Source: Aeromicrobium chenweiae
GTDB taxonomy: Bacteria > Actinomycetota > Actinomycetes > Propionibacteriales > Nocardioidaceae
DNA length: 64,000 nucleotides
Reading direction: 5' to 3'
NCBI RefSeq assembly: GCF_003065605.1
Contig: NZ_CP026952.1
Span: 1-64,000, forward strand
Both the position numbers and the translations under genes were made by a program. Position 1 is the first letter of the stretch, and every line of letters begins with the position of its first letter. Of this stretch, positions 50,771 through 60,984 are shown piece by piece. Under the pieces are notes generated by a model. It made no database searches. It saw only the letters and a list, made by a program, of their open reading frames with translations, and was not told the DNA's origin.

Positions 50771-51269
50771 CCTCGGGGCTGATGCGGGCGCTGTGCGGGG
50801 TGGAGTTGAGCAGGCCGAACGTCGCCTGCACCGCGGCGCGGGCCTCCGCCGCGTCGAGGTCGTCCCGCAGCCGCCGCAGGACGTCGACCCAGATGTCGAT
50901 GTACGCCAGCTGCAGCGCCCGCACCTCGCGGCGCCCCTCGGCGCCGAGATTTCCCCACTCGCGTTCCTGGATCACGATCAGCGCGGGGTGACCGAGCGCG
51001 AACTCGATGTGCCACGCGATGAGCGCGTCCAGCGCCGCCGACGGGTCGGTTGCCGCGCGGGCCCGCGCGCGGCCCTCGGCGAGGAGCTGCTCGCTGATGG
51101 ACGTCAGCGCCTGGGCGAGGATGTCGTCCTTGCCCGCGAAGTGCTTGTAGAGCGCCGGGCCGGAGATGCCGCACGCGCCACCGATGTCGTGCACCGAGAC
51201 GCCGTGGAAGCCACGTTCGGCGAACAGGGTGGCCGCGGTGTCCAGGATCTGCTCGCGCCGGGTCGTCAC
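50721..51269 (-). CDS. TetR-family regulator of the leucine catabolic cluster
   Basis: The 182-residue protein has the HTH with VSVHDIGGACGISGPALYKHFAGKDDIL and a ligand domain with ERREWGNLGAEGRREVR-like acidic/basic helices. It is divergent from accD, sharing a 46-bp region with a perfect 13-bp-arm palindrome. That arrangement matches the acyl-CoA-responsive TetR repressors of liu/mcc clusters. TACACT at 51276-51281 is 6 nt before the GTG start. Confidence 0.88.
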   Translation of the reverse strand: MTTRREQILDTAATLFAERGFHGVSVHDIGGACGISGPALYKHFAGKDDILAQALTSISEQLLAEGRARARAATDPSAALDALIAWHIEFALGHPALIVIQEREWGNLGAEGRREVRALQLAYIDIWVDVLRRLRDDLDAAEARAAVQATFGLLNSTPHSARISPEVMRTRLAAMARASLLA

Positions 51270-51283
51270 CGTGCCAGTGTAGC

Positions 51284-51315
51284 GGCGTCAGGTTAATGAC
51301 TGTTAACCTGACGCC
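51284..51315. promoter_or_regulatory. Perfect palindromic operator between tetR and accD
   Basis: GGCGTCAGGTTAA (51284-51296) and TTAACCTGACGCC (51303-51315) are perfect 13-bp arms around TGACTG. The right arm contains the accD -10 hexamer TAACCT (51304-51309) and abuts the ATG at 51316. Binding by the adjacent TetR protein would cover the accD promoter and start codon at once. Function is inferred from symmetry and position. Confidence 0.65.
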
Positions 51316-52857
<1,542 letters not shown>

Positions 52858-52861
52858 CCGC

Positions 52862-54715
52862 ATGACCTTTTCTTCTGTGCTCGTCGCCAACCGGGGCGAG
52901 ATCGCCCGCCGCGTGATCCTGGCCTGCCGTGAGGCGGGTCTGCGCAGCATCGCGGTCTACGCCGATGCCGATGCCGACGCCCCGTACGTCCAGCTGGCCG
53001 ACGACGCGGTGCACCTCGGCCCGACCCCGGCCACCGAGTCGTACCTGTCGATCGAGCGGCTGCTGGCCGCGGCGGCCGAGTCCGGCGCGGAGGCGGTCCA
53101 CCCCGGGTACGGCTTCCTGTCCGAGCGGGCCGAGTTCGCCCGTGCGGTCGTCGACGCCGGGCTGGTGTTCATCGGCCCGACCGCCGAGGTCATGGACGCG
53201 ATGGGGCGCAAGGACCGCGCCCGCGCGATCGCCGAGAAGGCCGGCGTGCCGGTCACGCCGCAGTTCGCGGCCGACGACGTCCCGGCCGACGCGTACCCGG
53301 TGCTGGTCAAGGCCGCGGCGGGCGGCGGCGGCAAGGGCATGCACATCGTCCGCACCCCCGACGGGCTCTCCCGGGCGATGGAGTCGGCCCGACGCGAGGC
53401 CGCGGCGGCGTTCGGCGACGACACGCTGCTGGTCGAGAAGTACGTCGAGGCCGGACGCCACGTCGAGGTGCAGGTCTTCGGTGACACCCACGGCCACGTC
53501 GTCCACCTCTTCGAGCGCGACTGCTCGGTGCAGAGGCGTCACCAGAAGGTCGTCGAGGAGGCGCCCGCCCCCGGTCTGCCGGACGACGTCCGGACCACGT
53601 TGCACGAGTCGTCCGTGGCGCTGTGCCGCGAGGTCGGCTACACCGGCGCCGGGACCGTCGAGTTCCTCGTCGCCGACGGGCAGGCGTACTTCCTCGAGAT
53701 GAACACCCGCCTGCAGGTCGAGCACCCCGTCACCGAGGAGATCACCGGTCTCGACCTCGTGCAGTGGCAGCTGGCCGTCGCCGCGGGTGAGCCCCTGCCG
53801 CTCGCGCAGGACGAGATCACGGCCGAGGGGCACGCGATGGAGGTGCGGGTCTACGCCGAGGACGCGTACGCCGGGTTCCTGCCGCAGGCCGGCCACGTGC
53901 TGGACGTCGTCTGGTCCGACCACGCACGCGTCGAGTCCGACCTGGCGGCCGGCGCCGACGTCTCGACGGCGTACGACCCGATGCTGGGCAAGCTGGTCGT
54001 CCTGGGCGTCGACCGCGAGGACGCCCGGCAGCGGCTGGTGGACGTCCTCGACGACTCGGCGGTGTTCGGCGTCACGACCAACCTGGGGTTCGCCCGCGAG
54101 CTCGTGGCGAGCGAGGCGTTCGCGGCCGGTGAGATTCACACCGCCTGGCTCGACAGCCCCGCGTCCGCCGAGCTGCTGGCGCCGCCGTCGGTGCCCGAGG
54201 ACGCCGTCCGCACCGCTGCTGCCCTGTGGGCCCGTCACGGCCTGGCTGGCGCCGACGACCCGTTCGGACGGCTCGACGGCTGGCGGTCCGGCGCCGACCC
54301 CGCGCCGGTCCGCGTCGCGCTGACCGACGAGACGGGCCGGCTGTGGTCGTTCGGTCTCTCCGACGACGAGATCGACGACGTGGACGCGCTGGCGCTCATC
54401 GACCGCGACCGCATCACGATCGCGTGGCAGGGCCAGACCTGGCTGCTGGAGACCCCCGACCCGATGCGTGGCGGACACCGCCGCAGCGCCGCGACCGACG
54501 CCGACCTGGTGTCCCCGATGCCGGGCACGGTGCTGCGGGTCGACGTGGCCGAGGGCGAGGCGGTCGTCCTGGGACAGCAGCTCGGCGTGGTCGAGGCGAT
54601 GAAGATGGAGCTGGCCATGACCGCTCCCTACGACGGCGTCGTGACCCATGTGGGAGCGACCGCCGGCGACCAGGTGCCGATCAAGCACCTGCTGTTCTCG
54701 GTGGAGCCGGCATGA
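52862..54715 (+). CDS. accA1: Acyl-CoA carboxylase alpha subunit (biotin carboxylase + BCCP)
   Basis: The 617-residue product starts with SVLVANRGEIARRVILACREAG, followed by an ATP-grasp domain (KAAAGGGGKGMHIVRTPD, VEKYVEAGRHVEVQVFGD, EMNTRLQVEHPVTEEITGLDLV). A C-terminal biotinyl domain carries Lys581 in VEAMKMELAM. It carboxylates its own biotin and hands CO2 to AccD. ATG 52862 is preceded by AGGATG and lies 4 nt after accD. It overlaps HMG-CoA lyase by 4 nt, so the three genes are one unit. Confidence 0.95.
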   Translation: MTFSSVLVANRGEIARRVILACREAGLRSIAVYADADADAPYVQLADDAVHLGPTPATESYLSIERLLAAAAESGAEAVHPGYGFLSERAEFARAVVDAGLVFIGPTAEVMDAMGRKDRARAIAEKAGVPVTPQFAADDVPADAYPVLVKAAAGGGGKGMHIVRTPDGLSRAMESARREAAAAFGDDTLLVEKYVEAGRHVEVQVFGDTHGHVVHLFERDCSVQRRHQKVVEEAPAPGLPDDVRTTLHESSVALCREVGYTGAGTVEFLVADGQAYFLEMNTRLQVEHPVTEEITGLDLVQWQLAVAAGEPLPLAQDEITAEGHAMEVRVYAEDAYAGFLPQAGHVLDVVWSDHARVESDLAAGADVSTAYDPMLGKLVVLGVDREDARQRLVDVLDDSAVFGVTTNLGFARELVASEAFAAGEIHTAWLDSPASAELLAPPSVPEDAVRTAAALWARHGLAGADDPFGRLDGWRSGADPAPVRVALTDETGRLWSFGLSDDEIDDVDALALIDRDRITIAWQGQTWLLETPDPMRGGHRRSAATDADLVSPMPGTVLRVDVAEGEAVVLGQQLGVVEAMKMELAMTAPYDGVVTHVGATAGDQVPIKHLLFSVEPA

Positions 54716-55638
54716 CGCGGCCCATGGTCGTCCGCGACCCGGCCCTGCCCGCCGCGGTCACGATCTACGAGGTCGGTCCGCGCGACGGGCTGCAGAACGA
54801 GTCGGCGATCGTCCCGCTGGAGGTCAAGACCGAGTTCGTCGAGCGGCTGGTCGCCGCCGGGCTGCCGATCGTCGAGGCCACGAGCTTCGTCCACCCGAAA
54901 TGGGTGCCACAGCTCGCGGACGCCGCCGAGCTGGTCGCGCGGCTGCCGATGGACGGCGCGGTGCCGCTGCCGGTGCTCGTGCCCAACGAGCGCGGCCTCG
55001 ACCGGGCGCTGGAGTCCGGCGTCCGGCACATCGCGATCTTCGCCAGCGCGACCGAGGCCTTCGCCCTCAAGAACCTCAACTCCACGCTGGACGACCAGCT
55101 CGCGATGTTCGAGCCCGTCGTGGCCCGTGCGCGGGCGGCCGGCGTCGACGTGCGGGCGTACGTGTCGATGTGCTTCGGCGACCCCTGGGAGGGTGCGGTG
55201 CCCGTGGACCAGGTCGTGTCGGTCGGCCGGCGCCTGCTCGACCTCGGCGCGTCCCAGCTGTCGCTCGGCGACACGATCGGCGTCGGGACCGCGGCCCACG
55301 TGCAGGAGCTCGTCCGCCGGTTCGAGGCGGCCGGCACCGGCACCGAGTGGCTCGCGATGCACTTCCACGACACCTACGGTCAGGCCCTGGCGAACGCCCA
55401 CGCGGCGCTGCAGGTCGGCATCACGACGTTCGACGCGTCCGCTGGCGGGCTGGGCGGGTGCCCTTACGCGGAGAGCGCGACCGGCAACCTGGCGACCGAG
55501 GACCTCGTCTGGATGCTCGACGGTCTCGGCATCGAGCACGGGGTCGATCTGTCGTCCCTGGTCGAGACCAGCGTCTGGATGTCCCGGGTCCTGCAGAAGG
55601 AGCCGGCCAGCGCGGTTGTCCGAGCCCTCGGCGCCTGA
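54712..55638 (+). CDS. mvaB: Hydroxymethylglutaryl-CoA lyase
   Basis: This TIM-barrel enzyme cleaves HMG-CoA to acetoacetate and acetyl-CoA at the end of leucine breakdown. The 308-residue product has EVGPRDGLQNE at the N-terminus, HFHDTYGQALAN for metal binding, and GGCPYAESATGN with the catalytic Cys. Start and stop overlap accA1 (ATGA). Isovaleryl-CoA dehydrogenase and methylglutaconyl-CoA hydratase, also needed, are not in this cluster. A duplicated-arm palindrome begins at its stop codon. Confidence 0.93.
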   Translation: MTRPMVVRDPALPAAVTIYEVGPRDGLQNESAIVPLEVKTEFVERLVAAGLPIVEATSFVHPKWVPQLADAAELVARLPMDGAVPLPVLVPNERGLDRALESGVRHIAIFASATEAFALKNLNSTLDDQLAMFEPVVARARAAGVDVRAYVSMCFGDPWEGAVPVDQVVSVGRRLLDLGASQLSLGDTIGVGTAAHVQELVRRFEAAGTGTEWLAMHFHDTYGQALANAHAALQVGITTFDASAGGLGGCPYAESATGNLATEDLVWMLDGLGIEHGVDLSSLVETSVWMSRVLQKEPASAVVRALGA

Positions 55639-55723
55639 CGTCCCCCGAGTGGCGCAAAGCGTCCCCCGAGTGGCGCAGTTCTGGACGACACGCCGTCCAA
55701 AAAGCTCACATCTGCGCCACTCG
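55639..55723. repeat. Intergenic palindrome, family B copy 2
   Basis: CGTCCCCCGAGTGGCGCA occurs twice in tandem (55639-55656 and 55660-55677). The second copy pairs with TGCGCCACTCG (55713-55723), enclosing the exact core GGACGACACGCCGTCC (55683-55698). Reverse-complemented, it aligns along its length with the copy at 48749-48805. It lies between the convergent mvaB and EcsC-like genes. Confidence 0.8.
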
Positions 55724-55726
55724 CGG

Positions 55727-56401
55727 TCAGGGGCGGAGGCGGCGGTCGCGGAGCTCGCTGGCGGCGTAGGTGCCGATGGTCCAGGTGGCGTACGCGTCGC
55801 TGGAGGCGCCGACCGCTCCGCCGAGGAACGGGATGCGCCGGCCGATCAGGGTGACCGCGCGACGACCGGCGGTGCGCCCGACCAGCTCCGAGGTCACCTC
55901 GCGCGACAGGGTCTCGTCCAGCACCGGGTCGTGCACCGGCGACGTGGCCAGCGCCATCGGTGAGGACGGCAGCCGGTGCGACTTCACGAGGGACTTCACG
56001 GCGTCCTCGCCCAGCATGCAGGCGAGGATCGCGTTGCGGACGCGCGGGTTCTCCAGGTCGTACCCGCGCAGGTGCGCGATGCCGGCGACCAGGTGGCACT
56101 GCACGATCGTCACCCCCGCCACGTTGGCGGGGACGGCGATCGCGGCGGTGCTGATGCCGCCGAGGTTCGTGACGAATCCCTGGACGCCGGCCAGGGAGGC
56201 GTGCATGCGCACGAGCGCGCCGATGGCCTTCTCCACGTCACCGTCGGCGTCGACGAGCTTGGTGTCGGCGGACGAGGCCGCCGAGCGCAACGGCCCGAAG
56301 CCGTCGATGGCCCGGTCGAGCACGGTGCGGACGTATCCGGAGGCGAACGACGGCGCGAGCTTGGCACCCGCCCCGACGGCGACATTGCGGCGAAGACCCA
56401 T
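55727..56401 (-). CDS. EcsC-family protein
   Basis: The 224-residue product is hydrophobic and matches the EcsC protease-like domain with LAGVQGFVTNLGGISTAAIAVPANVAGV and QCHLVAGIAHLRGYD; function is unresolved in this family. I chose ATG 56401 because TATGCT at 56408-56413 lies exactly 6 nt before it, consistent with a leaderless mRNA, and it removes 9 residues from the longest reading. It is convergent with mvaB across a palindrome. Confidence 0.8.
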   Translation of the reverse strand: MGLRRNVAVGAGAKLAPSFASGYVRTVLDRAIDGFGPLRSAASSADTKLVDADGDVEKAIGALVRMHASLAGVQGFVTNLGGISTAAIAVPANVAGVTIVQCHLVAGIAHLRGYDLENPRVRNAILACMLGEDAVKSLVKSHRLPSSPMALATSPVHDPVLDETLSREVTSELVGRTAGRRAVTLIGRRIPFLGGAVGASSDAYATWTIGTYAASELRDRRLRP

Positions 56402-56447
56402 CCCGCCAGCATAGGAGCGCGAACCCAACCCGGCCCCCCGGGAGGAA

Positions 56448-57218
56448 TCAGCGCTGGCGTGTGGGACGCACGACGATCTCGTTCACGTCGACGTCCTCGT
56501 CCTCGCCGATGACGTACGACACGGCCCGCGCGATCGCGAAGGGCGAGATGCTCGCCGCCCGGTACGTCTTCATCGCCTCGGCCGCACCGGGCTCGGTGAT
56601 CGTCGAGGCGAGCTCGGACTCCACGACTCCCGGCGTGATCGTGCTGACGCGGATGTACGGCGGCGACTCCAGCCGGAGGCCCTCGGTGATCGCCCAGGCG
56701 GCGTACTTGGTGCCCGAGTAGACCGCACTGGTCGGCACGACCTGGTGGGCCCCGATGCTCGCGGTCGTGATGAACAGCCCCCTGCGCTGCTGCTCGAAGA
56801 CCGGCAGCGCGGCGGCGATCGTGTGCAGCAGGCCGACCACGTTGACGTCGACCATCCGCTGCCACTCCTGCACGAGCAGGGAGTCCAGCCGCGACAACGG
56901 CATCACCCCCGCGTTGGCGAAGACCACGTCCACCCGGCCGAACCGGTCACGCGTGGACTCGATCAGGTGGGTCACATCGGACTCGACCGTCACGTCGACC
57001 TGCGCCGTCACGAGACTGCCGCCGCTGGCCTCGGCGGCCTCGCTCGCGCGTCTCTGCAGGTCGTCGAGCCGGTCGGTCCGCCGCGCCGCCGCGACGACGT
57101 GGTGGCCCTGGACGGCGAGGTGCAGTGCGGTGGCCTCGCCGATGCCGCTGCTGGCGCCGGTGATCACGACGACCTTCCGGTCGACGGCGGGCGAGTGGGT
57201 GCTGGTGGTGGTTGTCAT
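56448..57218 (-). CDS. Short-chain dehydrogenase/reductase
   Basis: The 256-residue classical SDR has the cofactor motif VITGASSGIGEAT at residues 18-30, the N-A-G in FANAGVMPLS, the catalytic S-Y-K in the VYSGTKYA region, and a C-terminal tail VDVNEIVVRPTRQR. The close match to the NADP(H)-preferring group with EIVVRPT suggests an oxidoreductase of unknown substrate. No ribosome site stands out before the ATG. Confidence 0.85.
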   Translation of the reverse strand: MTTTTSTHSPAVDRKVVVITGASSGIGEATALHLAVQGHHVVAAARRTDRLDDLQRRASEAAEASGGSLVTAQVDVTVESDVTHLIESTRDRFGRVDVVFANAGVMPLSRLDSLLVQEWQRMVDVNVVGLLHTIAAALPVFEQQRRGLFITTASIGAHQVVPTSAVYSGTKYAAWAITEGLRLESPPYIRVSTITPGVVESELASTITEPGAAEAMKTYRAASISPFAIARAVSYVIGEDEDVDVNEIVVRPTRQR

Positions 57219-57352
57219 GTCGTCGATGCTGGCCCGGGCGTCCCTCTCCAGGAAGGCCGTCGTCCTCCTAGGTGCTCGACACCCTGGGTCGTGTCCGGCC
57301 GACCGGGAGCGGACCGCCCGCGCTGGACGACTCCTGGCCCTACCCTTGGGCC

Positions 57353-58309
57353 ATGGAACGCCCGTTCTCCGAGCGCGTCGCGCACGACGACTGGCGTCGT
57401 GCCGCCGAGGAGTGGGTCCGCTGCGAGCTCGACCGGTCCGGGCGCCGGGTCACCGGGACGATCGAGCAGCCCCGCATCCGTCCCTGGTCGACCCAGCTGA
57501 CCATCCCGACGGACGTTGGGCCGATGTGGTTCAAGGCCACCTGCGCCGCCCAGGCGTTCGAGCCCGCCCTGCAGGCCGAGCTCGCGCGCATCGCCCCCGA
57601 CGCGGTCGAGCGCCCGTACGCGATCGACCCCGCGCGCGGCTGGATGCTGACCGTCCACCGCGGCGAGACCCTCGCCGACGCGCATGAGGCCACCGCGGAC
57701 GACTGGGTCCGCGTCCTGCGCCAGGCCGCGGAGCTCCAGCGCGCCGCGGCCTCCGAGGCGCACGCCCTGCTCGCGACCGGGCTGCCCGACTGCGGACCCG
57801 GGACGGTCGTCAGCCGCTTCGACCGGATCGTCGAGGTGCTCTCGTCCCTGCCCGAGGAGCACCCCGCCCACGTGCCGGCCGAGCTCAGGTCCGAGCTGCT
57901 GGCCGTCCGCCCCCGCCTGGTCGACGCCGCCGACCTCCTCGCCGCGTCCCCGCTCCCGGCGACGTGGCAGCACGGCGACCTGCACCCCAACAACGTGTTC
58001 GCGTGCGACGGACGCGTCTTCGACTTCGGCGACTCCCAGTGGGCCCCCGCGGTGGAGATGCTGAGCGTCCCGTACGGCTGGATCACGACCCAGAGCCAGG
58101 TGTCGTGGCCCGACGTCCTGGCGGCGTACTGCGACGTCTGGGGCACCACGGTCGCCGCGGTCCGGCCCGAGTGGGACGCCGCGGCGTACACCCAGCCGGT
58201 CAACCGGACGCTGCTGTGGTGGAGCTGCCTGCAGGAGGCCACCGCGGCCGAGTGGGCGGAGTGGGGAGACGCGCCGCTGCACCACCTCTCGCGGGTGCTG
58301 GACCCGTGA
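57353..58309 (+). CDS. Aminoglycoside phosphotransferase-like (APH/CHK fold) protein
   Basis: The 318-residue kinase-like protein has the Brenner-type motif WQHGDLHPNNV and a metal-binding VFDFGDSQWAP, with a maltokinase/choline-kinase-like fold. Such proteins phosphorylate small molecules; the substrate is not evident and no resistance role should be assumed. TACCCT at 57341-57346 is 6 nt before ATG 57353, and AAT overlaps the stop (GTGA). Confidence 0.83.
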   Translation: MERPFSERVAHDDWRRAAEEWVRCELDRSGRRVTGTIEQPRIRPWSTQLTIPTDVGPMWFKATCAAQAFEPALQAELARIAPDAVERPYAIDPARGWMLTVHRGETLADAHEATADDWVRVLRQAAELQRAAASEAHALLATGLPDCGPGTVVSRFDRIVEVLSSLPEEHPAHVPAELRSELLAVRPRLVDAADLLAASPLPATWQHGDLHPNNVFACDGRVFDFGDSQWAPAVEMLSVPYGWITTQSQVSWPDVLAAYCDVWGTTVAAVRPEWDAAAYTQPVNRTLLWWSCLQEATAAEWAEWGDAPLHHLSRVLDP

Positions 58310-58959
58310 CCCGCAGCGAGCTCCCGCCGTCCCCGTGGCTCTTCGACCCGTCGGAGTGGCCCCCCGAGGACTGCGTCGCCGCGGGCGCCGACCTCGCCCC
58401 CGGGACCGTGATCGAGGCCTACCGTCACGGGGCCTTCCCGATGCCGCACGAGGGTGAGCTGCTGTGGTGGTCGCCCATGCGCCGCGGCGTCCTCGTGCCG
58501 TCCGACCTGCGGGTGAGCCGCTCGCTGTCGCGATCGGTGCGCCGCTTCGACGTCACGCTGGACGAGTCGTTCGAGGAGGTCATCGACGCGTGCGCCGATC
58601 CCTCGCGGCCCGGCGCGTGGATCGACTCGCCCATCCGCGAGGCGTACGTCCTGCTACACCGCCTGGGCTGGGCCCACTCGGTCGAGACCCGGGACGCCGA
58701 CGGCACGTTGGTCGGCGGCCTGTACGGGCTCAGCGTGGGAGGACTTTTCGCCGGGGAGTCCATGTTCCACCGCGCGACCGACGCCTCGAAGGTGGCGCTC
58801 GTGGGTCTGGTCGACGTGGTCGGGCCGGACGGCCTGATCGACACCCAGTGGAGCACGCCGCACCTGGCCTCGCTCGGGGTGACCGAGTGGCCGCGCGATC
58901 GCTACCTCGAGGCGATCGCCTCCTTGGTCGATGACCCTCCTCCCCAGGTCTGGGCCTGA
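58306..58959 (+). CDS. aat: Leucyl/phenylalanyl-tRNA-protein transferase
   Basis: This enzyme adds Leu or Phe to N-terminal Arg/Lys residues to mark proteins for ClpS-ClpAP degradation. The 217-residue product has the family features AYRHGAFPMPHEGELLWWSP, RPGAWIDSPIREAYVLLHRLG, and SMFHRATDASKVALVGLVD. The GTG start overlaps the previous stop by 4 nt. Confidence 0.92.
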   Translation: MTRSELPPSPWLFDPSEWPPEDCVAAGADLAPGTVIEAYRHGAFPMPHEGELLWWSPMRRGVLVPSDLRVSRSLSRSVRRFDVTLDESFEEVIDACADPSRPGAWIDSPIREAYVLLHRLGWAHSVETRDADGTLVGGLYGLSVGGLFAGESMFHRATDASKVALVGLVDVVGPDGLIDTQWSTPHLASLGVTEWPRDRYLEAIASLVDDPPPQVWA

Positions 58960-59020
58960 TATCACGGGGATATGTGAGCTGCCGAGGCCGGGGGGCGCAT
59001 GGGCTGTCGGCGTCGCTTCA

Positions 59021-59026
59021 TAGAAT
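59021..59026 (+). promoter_or_regulatory. -10 element of the HU gene promoter
   Basis: TAGAAT lies 34 bp upstream of the HU start and is followed by a leader with a clear AGGAG. This distinguishes it from the leaderless promoters in the window. No good -35 is apparent. Confidence 0.5.
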
Positions 59027-59060
59027 GACGCCCACACACCATCACTCACTAGGAGCTTTT

Positions 59061-59339
59061 GTGGCTATCTCACGCAACGACCTCGTCGCTGCCCTCGCTT
59101 CGAAGGCCGGCACCAGCAAGGCCGACGCCGACGCGGTTCTCTCGTCCTTCAGCGAGATCCTGCTCGACTCGGTCGCCAAGGGCGAGAAGGTCTCGATCCC
59201 CGGCATCCTGTCGGTCGAGCGCGTTGCCCGCGCTGCCCGCACGGGCCGCAACCCCTCGACGGGCGAGACGATCGACATCCCCGCCGGCTTCGGCGTGAAG
59301 GTCAGCGTTGGCTCGCGCCTCAAGGCCGCCGCCAAGTAG
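59061..59339 (+). CDS. hup: HU-family nucleoid protein
   Basis: The 92-residue DNA-binding protein has ISRNDLVAALASKAGTSKADADAVL at the N-terminus and the beta-arm ARAARTGRNPSTGETIDIPA, ending KAAAK. It lacks the long Lys/Ala tail of mycobacterial HupB, so it is the short HU form. The GTG start at 59061 follows AGGAGCTTTT. A strong hairpin terminator follows. Confidence 0.93.
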   Translation: MAISRNDLVAALASKAGTSKADADAVLSSFSEILLDSVAKGEKVSIPGILSVERVARAARTGRNPSTGETIDIPAGFGVKVSVGSRLKAAAK

Positions 59340-59352
59340 GACCGCACGACTC

Positions 59353-59390
59353 CAGCAACGCCACCGGGCCTCGGCCCGGTGGCGTTGCTG
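59353..59390 (+). terminator. Terminator after HU gene
   Basis: Arms 59353-59370 and 59373-59390 are a perfect 18-bp inverted repeat (realistically 17 bp with a 4-nt CTCG loop) beginning 13 bp after the hup stop. No U-tract follows. Confidence 0.8.
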
Positions 59391-59415
59391 CGTCCGGGGT
59401 GTGAGGATCTGCGGC

Positions 59416-60513
59416 ATGGCGACCCCCTATCAGCGGCAGGCCCGCGAGACGCCCGCCTACGCCTGGTGGAAGCTCCCGGTCGTCGGGCTGCTCACCGTCG
59501 TCTTCTACCTCGGCCTGACGATCGTCCTCGTCGTCGCGGGCGCGACCTATCTGGCGATAAAGGGCGGCGGCACGACGGTCGAGGACTGGCTCGACGCCAC
59601 CGGCGACCTCGACCTGGCCCACCTCGACTTCTTCGTGCTCGACCTGCTGGGCCTGGCGATCCTCACCCCCGCGCTGCTGCTCGCGGTGCTGGTGGTGGGG
59701 CCGCGGCCGGTCGGCTACTTCTCCTCGGTCGCGGGCCGGCTGCGCTGGGGCTGGCTCGCGCGCACCGCGGCCATCTCGTTCACGGTCTTCATCGTGACGA
59801 TCGGCGCGTCCGTCGCGATCGACGCGGCGAACGGCGAGGACGTCGACATCGGCACCGGCGACCGCGGGCACATGGTCCTCGCGATCGTCCTCGTGCTGCT
59901 CGTGGTGCCGTTCCAGGCCGCGGCCGAGGAGTACGTGTTCCGCGGCTACGTGCTGCAGCTGGTCGGGTCGTGGACCCGGTTCGCGGCCATCCCCGTGATC
60001 GTGTCGGTCCCGATCTTCGTGGCCGGCCACGCGTACGAGCTGTGGGGCCTGGTCGACGTCGGCATCTTCGGCCTCACCGCCGCGATCCTGGTGATCCGCA
60101 CCGGCGGGCTCGAGGCCGCGATCGCGGCGCACGTCGCCAACAACGTCGTGCTGTTCGTCCTGGACGCCCTCGGGACCATCTCGGCGTCGGACGACACCGG
60201 CGCCACCGCGATCGACGTGCTGCCGACCGTCGTCTCCAGCGTCGTGCTGCTGGTCTGGATCGAGTGGTCCGCGCGGCGCCACGGCATCCAGCGCACCCGT
60301 GAGCCGCTGCCGGTGCCACCGCCACCCCAGGCGCCGATGTGGCCGCCTCCGCCCTGGGGGCTGCCCCAGGACGTCGCACCGTGGCTGCTGGTGCCGCAGC
60401 ACGCCCCGCAGCAGGTGCAGCAGCCACCGGTCCCGCCCCGAGCGCCAGCGCCGCCGCTGCACCCGGGCACCCCGCCGTACCCGGGCGAGATCGACCCGGA
60501 CTGGGGTCGTTAG
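59416..60513 (+). CDS. CPBP-family intramembrane metalloprotease with Pro-rich tail
   Basis: The 365-residue protein has about seven transmembrane helices and the CPBP/ABI signature AAAEEYVFRGYVLQ near residue 170, with His in FVAGHAYELW and HVANN farther on. A proline/glutamine-rich C-terminal tail (about residues 297-365, PPPPQ... PPPPWG...) is predicted disordered and unusual in length. CAAX protease homologues in bacteria often protect against self-made peptides. The substrate is unknown. The start is ATG 59416. Confidence 0.85.
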   Translation: MATPYQRQARETPAYAWWKLPVVGLLTVVFYLGLTIVLVVAGATYLAIKGGGTTVEDWLDATGDLDLAHLDFFVLDLLGLAILTPALLLAVLVVGPRPVGYFSSVAGRLRWGWLARTAAISFTVFIVTIGASVAIDAANGEDVDIGTGDRGHMVLAIVLVLLVVPFQAAAEEYVFRGYVLQLVGSWTRFAAIPVIVSVPIFVAGHAYELWGLVDVGIFGLTAAILVIRTGGLEAAIAAHVANNVVLFVLDALGTISASDDTGATAIDVLPTVVSSVVLLVWIEWSARRHGIQRTREPLPVPPPPQAPMWPPPPWGLPQDVAPWLLVPQHAPQQVQQPPVPPRAPAPPLHPGTPPYPGEIDPDWGR

Positions 60514-60827
60514 GCCACGATCGGCCGGCCGGCCTGCTCCCAGGCCTCCATGCCGCCCGCGACGTTGGTCGCGTCGAGTCCCTGGGCCTGCAACCACTGG
60601 GTCGCGCGGGCCGAGCGCCCGCCGAGATGGCACACCACGAGCGTCGGGACGGTGGGGTCGAGCTCGCCCACGCGGGCCGGCAGGTCACCGAGCGGGATGT
60701 GCGTCGCGCCGTCGATGTGCCCGGCCTGCCACTCGTTGTCCTCACGGACGTCCAGCACCAGGACGCCGTCGGGAATGGGGCTGGGGACGTCGCTCACGTC
60801 GACCGTCGGGATACCTGCTTCAGTCAT
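60510..60827 (-). CDS. Single-domain rhodanese
   Basis: The 105-residue protein has the rhodanese fold with VLVLDVREDNEWQAGHI and the active-site loop CHLGGRSARA carrying Cys68 and the CH2-type six-residue loop. GlpE-like sulfurtransferase activity is probable. It overlaps the CPBP gene 3' end by 4 nt, convergently. GGGAGGAT precedes the ATG. Confidence 0.88.
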   Translation of the reverse strand: MTEAGIPTVDVSDVPSPIPDGVLVLDVREDNEWQAGHIDGATHIPLGDLPARVGELDPTVPTLVVCHLGGRSARATQWLQAQGLDATNVAGGMEAWEQAGRPIVA

Positions 60828-60905
60828 GGATCCATCCTCCCTCTCGTCGTGTCATCGGACACTGCCGGGCGACGGATGCGAGAAAAAGTGGCAATGTACC
60901 TCTTG

Positions 60906-60917
60906 AAGTAGTTACTT
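60906..60917. promoter_or_regulatory. AT-rich palindrome upstream of the anti-sigma-like gene
   Basis: AAGTAGTTACTT (AAGTA-GT-TACTT) is a perfect palindrome in a low-GC patch at 60887-60920, inside the 157-bp divergent gap between rhodanese and the ATPase gene. It resembles a short operator; nothing identifies its protein. Confidence 0.35.
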
Positions 60918-60984
60918 TGGACTGTAGGCGTGCCGTCGCGTGCGAACGAGACGGCCTTTTTGCGGCAACTCACGGAAGGGTGGC

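Noticed and set aside
57353-58309. Antibiotic resistance gene (aminoglycoside phosphotransferase)
   Set aside because: Only the shared kinase fold supports it; similar proteins act on sugars and choline-like substrates.
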